Part shown: positions 16,182-23,162 of the stretch, piece by piece
How the letters are laid out: each line of letters starts with the position of its first letter
How positions within the stretch are numbered: the stretch's first letter is position 1
Assembly: GCA_910584365.1 (NCBI GenBank)
Contig: CAJUAF010000029.1
Coordinates: forward strand, 1-28,762
DNA from: an uncultured Muribaculaceae bacterium
Lineage (GTDB): Bacteria; Bacteroidota; Bacteroidia; Bacteroidales; Muribaculaceae
DNA length: 28,762 bases
Reading direction: 5' to 3'
Made by a program: the position numbers and the translations under genes
Notes under the pieces: generated by a model
The model's database searches: none
Told to the model about the DNA's origin: nothing
What the model saw: the letters and a program-made list of their open reading frames with translations, nothing else

Positions 16182-16664
16182 TCAATAACGCGAGGGGGTG
16201 ATTCTCAGAGGGGAGGCGGCCATTTCCCGGGCGGAGAGGAGGGAGACGACGGTCTCCAGCAGAGAGGAAATTTCCTCCTCTGCTCCCGGATTGTCCTGCG
16301 GCGGATAGATATCCGTGATTACCAGCAGGGCGAGCAGATGCTCCAGGTAGCGTTTCAGGGCCAGCCGTGACCCGGCTGAGAGCGATTTTTCCGGTTCTCC
16401 GAAATCGAGAGCCATCAGCAGGGGCGAGGAACTGTCGTAGGGGCGCTCGGCGCCAGGATTCTCCGGATCGGTTTCCGCGGAGACAAGACAGGGGGCGAGC
16501 CGGCAGGCCAGGCGCGCGAAAGCTCCCCGGACAAGGACGCGCAGGGCCGGAAGCCGGTCGCGGGAGAGGAGTTCCGGGGTCTCCCGGCCCGGATTGACAA
16601 CTTTTCGCAGGGCGGTCAGAGCGAAGATTTCATCGGTGACGGAGGTGATGTTGAGGTGCGGCAT
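16182..16664 (-). CDS. Hypothetical protein of the capsid-like gene set
   Basis: A 160-residue, mostly helical protein that I do not recognise. The start chosen is MPHLNITSVTDEIFALTALRKVV, 19 bases after the preceding gene. The frame is open further upstream, but that part runs antiparallel-shadow style across the neighbouring gene and is low-complexity Ser/Arg. Visible segments are ALRVLVRGAFARLACRLAPCLV, then a conserved-looking helical block SRLALKRYLEHLLALLVITDIYPPQDNPGAEEEISSLLETVVSLL. There is no signal peptide and no true membrane segment. Its size, order and helical pattern would suit a small head-completion or neck protein, but this is inference. It is the last gene of the minus-strand set. 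Confidence 0.6.
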   Translation of the reverse strand: MPHLNITSVTDEIFALTALRKVVNPGRETPELLSRDRLPALRVLVRGAFARLACRLAPCLVSAETDPENPGAERPYDSSSPLLMALDFGEPEKSLSAGSRLALKRYLEHLLALLVITDIYPPQDNPGAEEEISSLLETVVSLLSAREMAASPLRITPSRY

Positions 16665-16683
16665 TTTTGGAATTTTTTTGGAG

Positions 16684-17100
16684 TCAGACGGATTCGGGGA
16701 AGGAACGGCTGCGTCGTCCGCGCGATGTCTTGCGGAGACGCCTGGTCCGGTAGAAAAGTTTCTCGGCGTAGACCGGCGAGAGGAAGTAGCGCGAAGGGGA
16801 CTCATAGCTGAGGATATGGTCCAGGGCGGCGAAGTCGTCCTCGCGCGGGTGGAAACGGAGGCGGCTGTCGACCCGCTCGACAATCTCGCGCCATAGCGAT
16901 GCATTGCGGGTGTCGGCCAGCCGGAGGCTACCGCGCTTTATGGCGCGGTAGCGGCGGAGGGCATACTCTGTGGTCAGTCCGTAGCTCAGGGGGCGGGAGG
17001 CCAGAGCGGCGGTTACGGCTTCGCGGACGGTGATTGTGCGCCGTCCCTGGGGCGGATTGGCCAGCAGAGACGCGATTACGTGTGTGATTTCAGGAAGCAT
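16684..17100 (-). CDS. Hypothetical basic protein of the capsid-like gene set
   Basis: A 138-residue, strongly basic protein without recognisable family. It begins MLPEITHVIASLLANPPQGRRTITVREAVTAALASRP and ends in an arginine-rich tail (RTRRLRKTSRGRRSRSF). The tail could bind nucleic acid or be a flexible anchor. There is no signal peptide or membrane segment. It is preceded by a 155-base gap with a -7-like motif at 17178-17185 and followed 19 bases later by the last gene of the set, so these two may form a separate small operon behind the portal gene. Confidence 0.6.
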   Translation of the reverse strand: MLPEITHVIASLLANPPQGRRTITVREAVTAALASRPLSYGLTTEYALRRYRAIKRGSLRLADTRNASLWREIVERVDSRLRFHPREDDFAALDHILSYESPSRYFLSPVYAEKLFYRTRRLRKTSRGRRSRSFPESV

Positions 17101-17177
17101 AGATTAAAATTGTATTCAGACGTAAAGTTTGGTAAAACGTTATTCTCGGTCGGAGGGAACATCGCTGTTCCCGCTTA

Positions 17178-17185
17178 CAAAGTTA
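17178..17185 (-). promoter_or_regulatory. Possible -7 element upstream of the two small capsid-set genes
   Basis: The minus strand reads TAACTTTG, an exact TAnnTTTG match, about 78 bases before the start of the 138-residue gene. A TTTG occurs 15 bases upstream, shorter than the usual 19-21 spacing. The gap 17101-17255 otherwise holds nothing recognisable. Confidence 0.42.
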
Positions 17186-17255
17186 CGCCCGATATGGGGC
17201 CAAAACTTTGCCCGGTCATGTGAATAATTATTAACGAGGCGTATTTCATTAATAC

Positions 17256-18677
17256 TCAGGCATGGGCGAGAAGCCGGTTGCGCACCGTGATGAAATCGGC
17301 GAAAGTCTGCATCAGATCGAGGATGGAGACCGCCGAGTTGCGCAGTTCGCTTTCATAACGCTCGGCCCCGACGGCCCCGCTTATATTCTTGCCCATAAGG
17401 GTGGAACTTACGCCCGAGACATCCTCGAAGAGCTTTATCTGGGTCTGGAGCATATCGCGGGCGCCGATGTCGGTCACCGGCGAACTTATCTGGTGGGGTT
17501 CCGAGCCGTCGAAGGGGCGGTAGGGGATGATGGAACCCGGCTCGGCCCACTGGCTGGCGATGTTTTTCCAGCTCTGCCCCTCGACCTTGCACTGGGTCGG
17601 AAAGAGCAGCACACCTTTGGCCGATACCCCCATGATATGGTCCATCAGGGTGATGAGGCGGTTGACGTGTTTCTGCTGGTCGATGACATCCTCCACCAGG
17701 GAGTGTACCTCTCCGTCGACAAGCGGGTAGAGCTTTATGGCGTAGGGGAGTGAACCGTCGGAAAGCGGAGAGTCGAAGCTGTCAAGGACGGTGCCGTCGG
17801 GGGCGAACATCCGGCATCGCCATACCGTGGCCACTTCCCACCGCGATTCCACCTGCGCAACCCCCTTGCGGCGCCGGCGCCCGTTCTCTTTCCTCAGCGC
17901 CGGAAGTTCGGCGGGGGAGATATAGCGGAAAACGGCGTTCAGGGGGTCGTGACACCGGTATCGTTCCCGGCTTTCGAGTGCCCATACCTCGATGACACGG
18001 CAACGTCCCGGAGCCGCCTGGGAGAAAGATATGTCCCCTTGCGCGGGGTCATCGTCGAAAAGGGAGGCTGTAGCCGGCGAAATGGCGCCGAAAAGTTTGC
18101 GGAGCTGTTCGGCCCGGCGCGGGGAACCTTGCGCGAAGCGCATGACAGCCTCCGCCGGAGACATATCGTGCAGACATCCGGCCAGTTCGAGATCCCCTCC
18201 CCGGCAGTCGGTCATGCGGTTGACGAAGAACCGGTCGGGAGGGATATTGTCGGCCCAGGCGGCGAAGCCTCCCATGCGCTTTTCCCGGCAGATACGGTGG
18301 ACGGCCATTCCTGATATGAGGAATTCCTCGAGAGTGCGGGCGTCGAGTTCGTCGAGGCGGTTGAGGCCTGAAGGGGCGGCGGAGGCGGTGGCTTCGGGAC
18401 TGGCGGCGCGTTCCATGCGGAAGCGGCCTATGACGGCCTTTACCAGGCGCCGGATAAGGTTGTTGGTCAGGGGCTGCTGCCCCGATCTGAGGGCAAGATC
18501 CCCTTCGGAGAGGATTTCGCCTTCGCGGGAACGGACGGGGTCGTCCCACTGGCGTCCGTAGGTGAAGCGGCAGTAACGCCGGCGGCGCCGGCGCAGGGGA
18601 GCCATGCGCTCCCAGGCCGAGCGGGCAGCCTCGAAAAGGAGGCGGGAGCGGCGGATTTCGGATTCGGTGGTTTTCAT
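17256..18677 (-). CDS. P22-type phage portal-like protein
   Basis: The 473-residue protein looks like a portal of the P22 type, the dodecameric ring through which DNA enters a capsid. Matches to that pattern are the N-terminal helical part with YCRFTYGRQWDDPVR, then PLTNNLIRRLVKAVIGRFRM, the DNIPPDRFFVNRM and VIEVWALESRERY blocks, and PYAIKLYPLVDGEVHSLVEDVIDQQKHVNRLITLMDHIM (the long helical wing). The C-terminal part is QTQIKLFEDVSGVSSTLMGKNISGAVGAERYESELRNSAVSILDLMQTF. It is shorter than full P22-like portals (about 600-720 residues), because the barrel-side extension is absent. It lies 26 bases after the connector-like gene. High GC and codon use match the host genes. The family call is by pattern memory and should be tested with a profile search. 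Confidence 0.68.
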   Translation of the reverse strand: MKTTESEIRRSRLLFEAARSAWERMAPLRRRRRRYCRFTYGRQWDDPVRSREGEILSEGDLALRSGQQPLTNNLIRRLVKAVIGRFRMERAASPEATASAAPSGLNRLDELDARTLEEFLISGMAVHRICREKRMGGFAAWADNIPPDRFFVNRMTDCRGGDLELAGCLHDMSPAEAVMRFAQGSPRRAEQLRKLFGAISPATASLFDDDPAQGDISFSQAAPGRCRVIEVWALESRERYRCHDPLNAVFRYISPAELPALRKENGRRRRKGVAQVESRWEVATVWRCRMFAPDGTVLDSFDSPLSDGSLPYAIKLYPLVDGEVHSLVEDVIDQQKHVNRLITLMDHIMGVSAKGVLLFPTQCKVEGQSWKNIASQWAEPGSIIPYRPFDGSEPHQISSPVTDIGARDMLQTQIKLFEDVSGVSSTLMGKNISGAVGAERYESELRNSAVSILDLMQTFADFITVRNRLLAHA

Positions 18678-18703
18678 AGGGGCGGAATTTAAAGGCTGGA
18701 AAA

Positions 18704-19246
18704 TCAGAGGAGGGAGAGGGCTGAGGGACGGAAGCGGTAGAGGGGGGCGCCCTCCTCGTCGGGAACGGGGCGGAGAACGCAGAGGAGATATTCAAGGGTG
18801 TCGGAGTTCTCGTAGGTGTTGGAGAAGAGTTCGAGGCGGTTGCCCGGGAGGAGAACGGCCACGGGGGATACGGGACCCCCGGAGGCGTAAGCGGCGTACT
18901 GGAGGCGCCCGAGCGGGGAATCGCCGGGGACTATTTCGGCTGGGGCGTGCCAGCTGCGGAGTTTTACGGCCGCTACGCGGATACAGTCCGGCGGGAGCGT
19001 TACGATGGAAGAGCTGAGGAGCGTGGCGGATATGAGGAGGTCATCGCGGTCTTTGATGTCCTCGATCTCGAGGGCGTCAAGGGGACCGTGGAGAAGCAGG
19101 TCCTCATACCACAGGCGACACTCCGTGCGGGCCGCCTGCAGGAGGTCGGCGCCGTCGCTGCGCGAGATGCGGCAGTCGCTCCGCAAGGGTTCGTACCCCT
19201 TGCGGAGGAGCCACAGGCGCGTCATTTCGGTTTCAGTCAGCACCAT
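18704..19246 (-). CDS. Connector-like hypothetical protein of the capsid-like gene set
   Basis: A 180-residue protein of unknown family that lies 17 bases after the capsid gene and 26 bases before the portal gene. It opens with two helices (ETEMTRLWLLRKGYEPLR and SDGADLLQAARTECRLWYEDLLLHG). A beta-rich part follows, with DDLLISATLLSSSIVTLPPDCIRVAAVKL, ARLQYAAYASGG-like sequence (read GRLQYAAYASGG) and PVAVLLPGNRLELFS. The position between capsid and portal and the helix-then-beta layout fit a head-tail adaptor or stopper-like protein; this is inference. No signal peptide or membrane segment. Confidence 0.6.
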   Translation of the reverse strand: MVLTETEMTRLWLLRKGYEPLRSDCRISRSDGADLLQAARTECRLWYEDLLLHGPLDALEIEDIKDRDDLLISATLLSSSIVTLPPDCIRVAAVKLRSWHAPAEIVPGDSPLGRLQYAAYASGGPVSPVAVLLPGNRLELFSNTYENSDTLEYLLCVLRPVPDEEGAPLYRFRPSALSLL

Positions 19247-19263
19247 GGGGAAGCAGTTGCGGG

Positions 19264-20760
19264 TCAGGCGGTTGTGGACGTGGGTTTACGGACAATGCGG
19301 AGATGGCTCTGGGGATAGCGCAGTACCAGGCATGAGGCCTCGGTGATGACGATGGCGTCGGTATTGCGCACGCCGGCGGCGCGCAGATTGAGGCGCTCGG
19401 TCCGGAAGGGGACATGACAGTATTTGGTGATATACTCGGGGTCGATTATCATACCGCCGTCGGGCATTCCGCACTGGTCGAATACCTCGCTCAGAAGTAC
19501 ATACAGCGTGCCGAACTTGGAGTGGATCTCAGTGAAATCCAGTCCCCAGCGGGTAGTGGTCTGGTCGGCCGTCAGTACGCGGGAATGGTCGATTTTGTGC
19601 AGCCTCTCGATCAGACCGGTCCCTCCGATGAGGACCTTGCGCGAGGAACCGGCATTGTTGGTGAACGCCTGTCTGCAGAGTCCCACCAGGTCGGCCTCCG
19701 TCGACAGTTCGGAGTACTCGAAGGTGTTCGGTGTCTGGTTCCAGATTCCGCCGGTCAGAAGGATGTCGTCGTTCTTGTCGGGATCGGTCACCGTCCCTTT
19801 GTGGCCGAACAGGAAATTCTTCTCCATCCCCATGCGCATATCTATGATGGCGGCTTCCTCCTGGTCGGAGAAGGTCCACCCTACTTCCTTGTTGGCGATT
19901 TTCATGAACGTGGACTGCTCCACCTGGGTCTTGAAAATCTGGCAGAAGTTGGTCTCCTTTTTCGGGAGGGCTTCATACTGGGCGGTCATCACGTCGAGTT
20001 CGGCGGCAGCGCGTCCCATGCGGACAAGGACAGTGCCGGCGGGAAGATCCGGGACGTAAGATTCTCCAGACGCCCCGTTGTGGTTATTGACGGCCATTAC
20101 CTTGATGGCGTCGTTGTCGCGGCTAACCACGTAGAGGACCAGGGAACCACCTCCGGCTACTTTCACCGACGGGACAAGCAGAGTGGTCGAGGGGTCGAAC
20201 ACCGCCGGATGGGCCACCTTGACTGACACCGCTCCGGAAGCCGGAGTACGCCCGGCGCTGAAATCCTCACTGACCGTGTCCTGGATGGGGCGCGTGTCGA
20301 CGGAATAATAGTCTACCTTCATGGCTCCGCAGAGGCGGCTGCCGCCGTAGCGCGAAATCTGGTCGAGCGGAGTCGACATGGGGCGGATTTTGATGATGCG
20401 CTCGTCGATTTCATTGCGCAGCAGGCCGGGAGACGCCGATTCGGCCAGCCCTGTGGTCAGTGGGTCGTCTACGGCGTGGACTCCTTTACCGGCCACTCCC
20501 CCTACAAGGGCGAAAGCCAGGGAAACGCCTTCCGTCGGGAAGGTCAGGATCAGCCCGATGATTGCGCCCGCTCCAGCGCAGAGGAGCATGACGGCCGCCG
20601 CGTTGTCATCCGGCTTACGGGTGAAAAGCCCCCTGAAATTCCTGACTACTGATTTTACGGCTTTTACCACTGCAGAGATGGCGCGTCCGGCTGCTGCCAG
20701 GGCTTTTGAAAGTCTGTCGGTCTTTTTCATAGTCTTTTCTTTGTTTTCGTTCTGGTTCAT
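19264..20760 (-). CDS. HK97/SU10-like major capsid protein with N-terminal transmembrane extension
   Basis: The 498-residue protein has, from about residue 110 on, the character of an SU10/HK97-fold capsid protein. The visible pieces are GLLRNEIDERIIKIRPMSTPLDQISRYG, YEALPKKETNFCQIFKTQVEQSTFMKIANKEVGWTF, MRMGMEKNFLFGHKG, WNQTPNTFEYSELS, KVLIGGTGLIERLHKI, GLDFTEIHSKFGTLYVLLSEVFDQCG and GMIIDPEYITKY. Before this comes an unusual extension: a basic amphipathic part (11-50) and two hydrophobic stretches, about 54-74 (AAAVMLLCAGAGAIIGLILTF) and 78-91, connected by a short turn. These look like a membrane hairpin, which phage capsid proteins do not normally have. MKKTDRLSKAL (start 20730) is an alternative start. 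It lies between a scaffold-like gene and a connector-like gene. The capsid call is by pattern memory. Confidence 0.68.
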   Translation of the reverse strand: MNQNENKEKTMKKTDRLSKALAAAGRAISAVVKAVKSVVRNFRGLFTRKPDDNAAAVMLLCAGAGAIIGLILTFPTEGVSLAFALVGGVAGKGVHAVDDPLTTGLAESASPGLLRNEIDERIIKIRPMSTPLDQISRYGGSRLCGAMKVDYYSVDTRPIQDTVSEDFSAGRTPASGAVSVKVAHPAVFDPSTTLLVPSVKVAGGGSLVLYVVSRDNDAIKVMAVNNHNGASGESYVPDLPAGTVLVRMGRAAAELDVMTAQYEALPKKETNFCQIFKTQVEQSTFMKIANKEVGWTFSDQEEAAIIDMRMGMEKNFLFGHKGTVTDPDKNDDILLTGGIWNQTPNTFEYSELSTEADLVGLCRQAFTNNAGSSRKVLIGGTGLIERLHKIDHSRVLTADQTTTRWGLDFTEIHSKFGTLYVLLSEVFDQCGMPDGGMIIDPEYITKYCHVPFRTERLNLRAAGVRNTDAIVITEASCLVLRYPQSHLRIVRKPTSTTA

Positions 20761-20800
20761 GGTTTGAGATATTTTTAAGATGATTGGAGAATTGTCGGGC

Positions 20801-21211
20801 TTAGCGGTCCCAGATGGAGACGCGCGGATTGTTGAGAATCATCGGAGCGGATTCCCCGGATTCCGCCGCCGGACGGAGTGGAGCCGACGGGCGCTCCAGG
20901 GGAGCGGGTTCACGCATAAGTTGCTCGATGCTTTCGTTGCGGCCGCGCAGGTAGCCGCGCTGCTCGGCTTCGGCCAGTTGGCGCAGGAAAGAATCGTCCG
21001 TCGCCGGGACGCTCGCAGGGGGTGTCTGTGGCGTGGTCTGCGCGCCGTCTGCGGGTGGCGTCGTGGAGTCGGCAGCCCCGGGGTCGCCGTCCCCGCCATC
21101 TGGAGCGGGAGAAGAGGAGACAGCCGCTTTCGCCGGCTGTTTTTCGGTGGATTTTTCTTCTGCCCTGGCCTGGGAAGGCTCCTGGGCAGGATTGTCGGTG
21201 GTCTTTTTCAT
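20801..21211 (-). CDS. Scaffold-like disordered protein of the capsid-like gene set
   Basis: The 136-residue product starts at MKKTTDNPAQEPSQ. The frame is open upstream to 21505 but crosses a promoter-like motif and has no protein character there. Residues 1-75 are disordered (Ala, Pro, Glu, Thr, Asp). One helix follows (SFLRQLAEAEQRGYLRGRNESIEQLM), then a Pro-rich linker and a conserved-looking end PMILNNPRVSIWDR. A disordered, charged protein with one helix, encoded directly before the capsid gene (40 bases), has the layout of a capsid scaffolding protein. There is no sequence proof. It is the first gene of the minus-strand set. Confidence 0.58.
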   Translation of the reverse strand: MKKTTDNPAQEPSQARAEEKSTEKQPAKAAVSSSPAPDGGDGDPGAADSTTPPADGAQTTPQTPPASVPATDDSFLRQLAEAEQRGYLRGRNESIEQLMREPAPLERPSAPLRPAAESGESAPMILNNPRVSIWDR

Positions 21212-21298
21212 TGGTGATAAAAATAAATGAAATTGAATATGTATAATTTTTGTCAGGACGGGAGTGGAGTGCGTCATGTCTTCTCCCGGGTGACACCG

Positions 21299-21306
21299 CA
21301 AAGTTA
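21299..21306 (-). promoter_or_regulatory. Possible -7 element for the capsid-like operon
   Basis: The minus strand reads TAACTTTG, an exact TAnnTTTG match, about 88 bases upstream of the scaffold-like gene. TTTG occurs 26 bases further upstream, which is more than the usual 19-21. It is the only good candidate in the gap. Confidence 0.45.
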
Positions 21307-21458
21307 CGGCGCCCTCCGGCCCCGGCGTAGGACAAATTGTTATATCGTTCCGGATTGTGTGCTGCAAGGGTTTGAAAATCAAAAAAATATTTCCGCTGCG
21401 GGAAAAACGCTCCGGTGTGAAAAAACTGTTACTAATCTTATTCTTTTTCATGGCAAAA

Positions 21459-21490
21459 TTTGGAGATAAACAAAATAGGTTGTATCTTTG
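21459..21490 (+). promoter_or_regulatory. Consensus Bacteroidetes promoter driving the gene-free region
   Basis: A -33 TTTG at 21459-21462 and a -7 TATCTTTG at 21483-21490 are separated by exactly 20 bases. Transcription should start near 21497 on the plus strand. The next protein-coding gene begins almost 600 bases later, behind a terminator-like hairpin. Confidence 0.8.
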
Positions 21491-21496
21491 CAGACG

Positions 21497-21945
21497 TAAG
21501 GACATTTATATGCAATCATAAGCCAGCTCCTTTTCCCTATCTGGAAATCCGCCAATCAACCTCGGGGGCTTCCGTGCCGCAGGTTATCCTGGGCCCTTCC
21601 CCATCCGTCCAAAGGAACAGAGAGTCTCGCCGCCGAAATTTAAGATGCCTTATTCTGGCGCGGGAGAAACGTGGATTTCAATCATTGGACCGGGCGCTTG
21701 GCGGTGCCTCAGAAAGGATTGTAGCCCGTTTCGTCCGCGCCTTTTGTGTGCGGCGCTCCGGCCAGTCCGCTTCCGGTACCCCCATTCTTCCGCGTATGGT
21801 CCGGTGTTCCGCAGGTTATCTTTCTGATTGCACGTCTGCGAGCAAAAGCAGAATATCCATTGCTTATTTACACATAATTGACTGGTAATATTACTACGTA
21901 TGCTGGGCAAGGAAAGTCGTGAGTTTTCCCTTGCCTCTTTTCTTT
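21497..21945 (+). ncRNA. Candidate noncoding RNA, family unknown
   Basis: About 450 bases run from a consensus promoter (21459-21490) to a terminator-like hairpin (21906-21935 plus a T-rich run). No credible ORF exists: the only nearby start, ATG 21511, ends within four codons, and the longer frame through here begins upstream of the promoter and has no protein character. Possible stems include CGGGC (21692 region) with GCCCG (21724 region) and GCGCC with GGCGC near 21737-21755. CCGCAGGTTATC occurs twice (21577-21588 and 21809-21820). I found no sign of tmRNA, RNase P RNA or SRP RNA. A 6S-type RNA of the Bacteroidales form, or a long leader of the sigma-factor gene, remain possible. Confidence 0.5.
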
Positions 21946-21953
21946 CATACGTA
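21895..21953 (+). terminator. Terminator-like hairpin nested in an outer inverted repeat
   Basis: The inner stem GGCAAGGAAA pairs with TTTCCCTTGCC (one bulged C) and is followed by TCTTTTCTTTC. The outer arms TACGTATG (21895-21902) and CATACGTA (21946-21953) are perfectly complementary. It could end the candidate RNA, or act as an attenuator before the ECF sigma gene. Confidence 0.65.
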
Positions 21954-22037
21954 TCGGCCTGGGAGCCAGCTTTCTGGAGCAGCGAAAGAAAAAATCGGCT
22001 CAATCGGTGTCACGAATCGGGGATATGCTGCGTCTCT

Positions 22038-22069
22038 ATTGTATCATACACTACTAATTATTAACTTTA
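22038..22069 (+). promoter_or_regulatory. Near-consensus promoter for the ECF sigma operon
   Basis: ATTG (22038-22041) and TAACTTTA (22062-22069) are separated by 20 bases. Transcription would begin near 22076, only a few bases before ATG 22082, so the second ATG at 22091 may be the used start. Confidence 0.5.
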
Positions 22070-22081
22070 CAGACTTTTTCA

Positions 22082-22597
22082 ATGCCCTCAATGGCAGAAG
22101 ACGGAAAGACACCGGTATTTTTGAGTTGCCGCGCCCGCCTGGGCGCGGCAGCCCGAAGGTATCTTGCCAGTCCCGAAGACGTGGAAGACGCGCTTCAGGA
22201 GCTTTTCGTCCGCACCTGGCAGCAAGGACGCCAGGGAGCCACCGCCGAACAGCGCAGGGCCTTCCTTTTCAGGACGCTCAGGAATATCTGCGTTGATGTC
22301 TTGCGCCGGAGGCGTCCGGTTGCCGGAACGCCGGAGGATTCCCGCGAGGCGATGGAGCGCGAGCATACGGAGGAAAACCCCGTCGAGAGCGACGACCTGA
22401 CCGAAGCCGTCAGGCTCCGGGCCCGCAAAAGTCTGTCGGGAGCGGTGTTGAAAGTTTTCGAGCTTTACACCTTCGGTGAACTCGATTATGCCGAAATCGC
22501 CGAGAGGCTCGGAATGCCTCAGGAGACGGTCCGCAGCTATATGTGCCGCGCCCGTAAGGTGATGAGGCAGCAATGTGAAGAACTGCTCAAAAAATAA
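22082..22597 (+). CDS. ECF-type RNA polymerase sigma factor
   Basis: The 171-residue protein has the two domains of an extracytoplasmic-function sigma factor. Sigma region 2 spans about residues 18-78 (ARRYLASPEDVEDALQELFVRTWQQ, then RRAFLFRTLRNICVDVLRRRR). Sigma region 4 spans about 112-165 (LSGAVLKVFELYTFGELDYAEIAERLGMPQETVRSYMCRARKVMRQQ, a helix-turn-helix that binds the -35 element). It directs RNA polymerase to a specific promoter set, usually for envelope or nutrient signals. Start: ATG 22082, or ATG 22091 (MAEDGKTPVF), since the promoter lies so close. The next gene begins 6 bases after the stop and probably encodes its anti-sigma factor. Confidence 0.9.
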   Translation: MPSMAEDGKTPVFLSCRARLGAAARRYLASPEDVEDALQELFVRTWQQGRQGATAEQRRAFLFRTLRNICVDVLRRRRPVAGTPEDSREAMEREHTEENPVESDDLTEAVRLRARKSLSGAVLKVFELYTFGELDYAEIAERLGMPQETVRSYMCRARKVMRQQCEELLKK

Positions 22598-22603
22598 AGG
22601 AAT

Positions 22604-23101
22604 ATGGAAGATTTGACATTGAAAGAATTGGAGAGTCTTGCCAATGACTATTTTGACTGCAAGCTGTCGCGGCAGGAAGAGACCGCCCTCAGGGAGGTAC
22701 TGCTGATGTCGCCCCTCCGTTCGGATACAATAGACGCGTGCCGTCTGGAAATGGGGCTGGAGGCCCTCATGAAGCAGGACGGGCGCCGCCGTCGGCTCTC
22801 TCCGCCGGTTCCCCGGCGCCGGTTCGCCACGCTCAGATGGGTGTCGGTGGCTGCCTCGGCGGCCGTGTTGCTCAGCCTGTGTATCGGCCTGCTGGGCAAC
22901 GGCTTCGGCCAGGGTGCCCAGACCGATATCTATGCCGAGGTATATATCAACGGGCGCCCCGTGACCGACCGCGCCCAGGCCCGGGAGTACGCCGAGCGCC
23001 AACGCCGCGAAGCCCTGGCCACCATGAACGACTTCATGGAAGCGTCGGCCGACTCCCTCCGGGTATGTCTCCAGGAACTGGGGCAGCCTGATTTCAGATA
23101 A
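22604..23101 (+). CDS. Single-pass membrane protein, probable anti-sigma factor
   Basis: A 165-residue protein with a cytoplasmic N-terminal part rich in helices (MEDLTLKELESLANDYFDCKLSRQEETALREVLLMSP). A basic stretch RRRRLSPPVPRRR is followed by one transmembrane helix at about 78-98 (VSVAASAAVLLSLCIGLLGNGF), then a periplasmic domain with YAEVYINGRPVTDRAQAREYAERQRREA. The topology and the position 6 bases behind the ECF sigma gene fit a membrane anti-sigma factor that holds the sigma factor until a signal arrives. No FecR domain or zinc HXXXCXXC motif is seen. The role is inferred from context and topology. Confidence 0.68.
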   Translation: MEDLTLKELESLANDYFDCKLSRQEETALREVLLMSPLRSDTIDACRLEMGLEALMKQDGRRRRLSPPVPRRRFATLRWVSVAASAAVLLSLCIGLLGNGFGQGAQTDIYAEVYINGRPVTDRAQAREYAERQRREALATMNDFMEASADSLRVCLQELGQPDFR

Positions 23102-23162
23102 TCTACCTGTTGAAAATCATTAGCTCAGATAATCCAAACCGTCATCAACCCCCTATACAGCA

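Noticed and set aside
16665..16904. Upstream extension of the last capsid-set gene
   Set aside because: The extra 80 residues are Ser/Arg/Pro low complexity and overlap the 138-residue gene; MPHLNITS at 16664 is a better start with short intergenic spacing.
19414..20226. A 270-codon plus-strand frame opposite the capsid-like gene
   Set aside because: The opposite strand has coherent protein features and operon spacing; this frame has none.
21460..21888. A 142-codon plus-strand frame in the gene-free region
   Set aside because: Its start lies within the promoter (21459-21490), so the transcript would lack the start codon, and the product looks random.
21497..21945. Assignment of the gene-free transcript to tmRNA, RNase P RNA or SRP RNA
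   Set aside because: None of their conserved sequence blocks (tRNA-like ends, P4 core, SRP apical loop) could be found; the 6S option could not be settled by eye.
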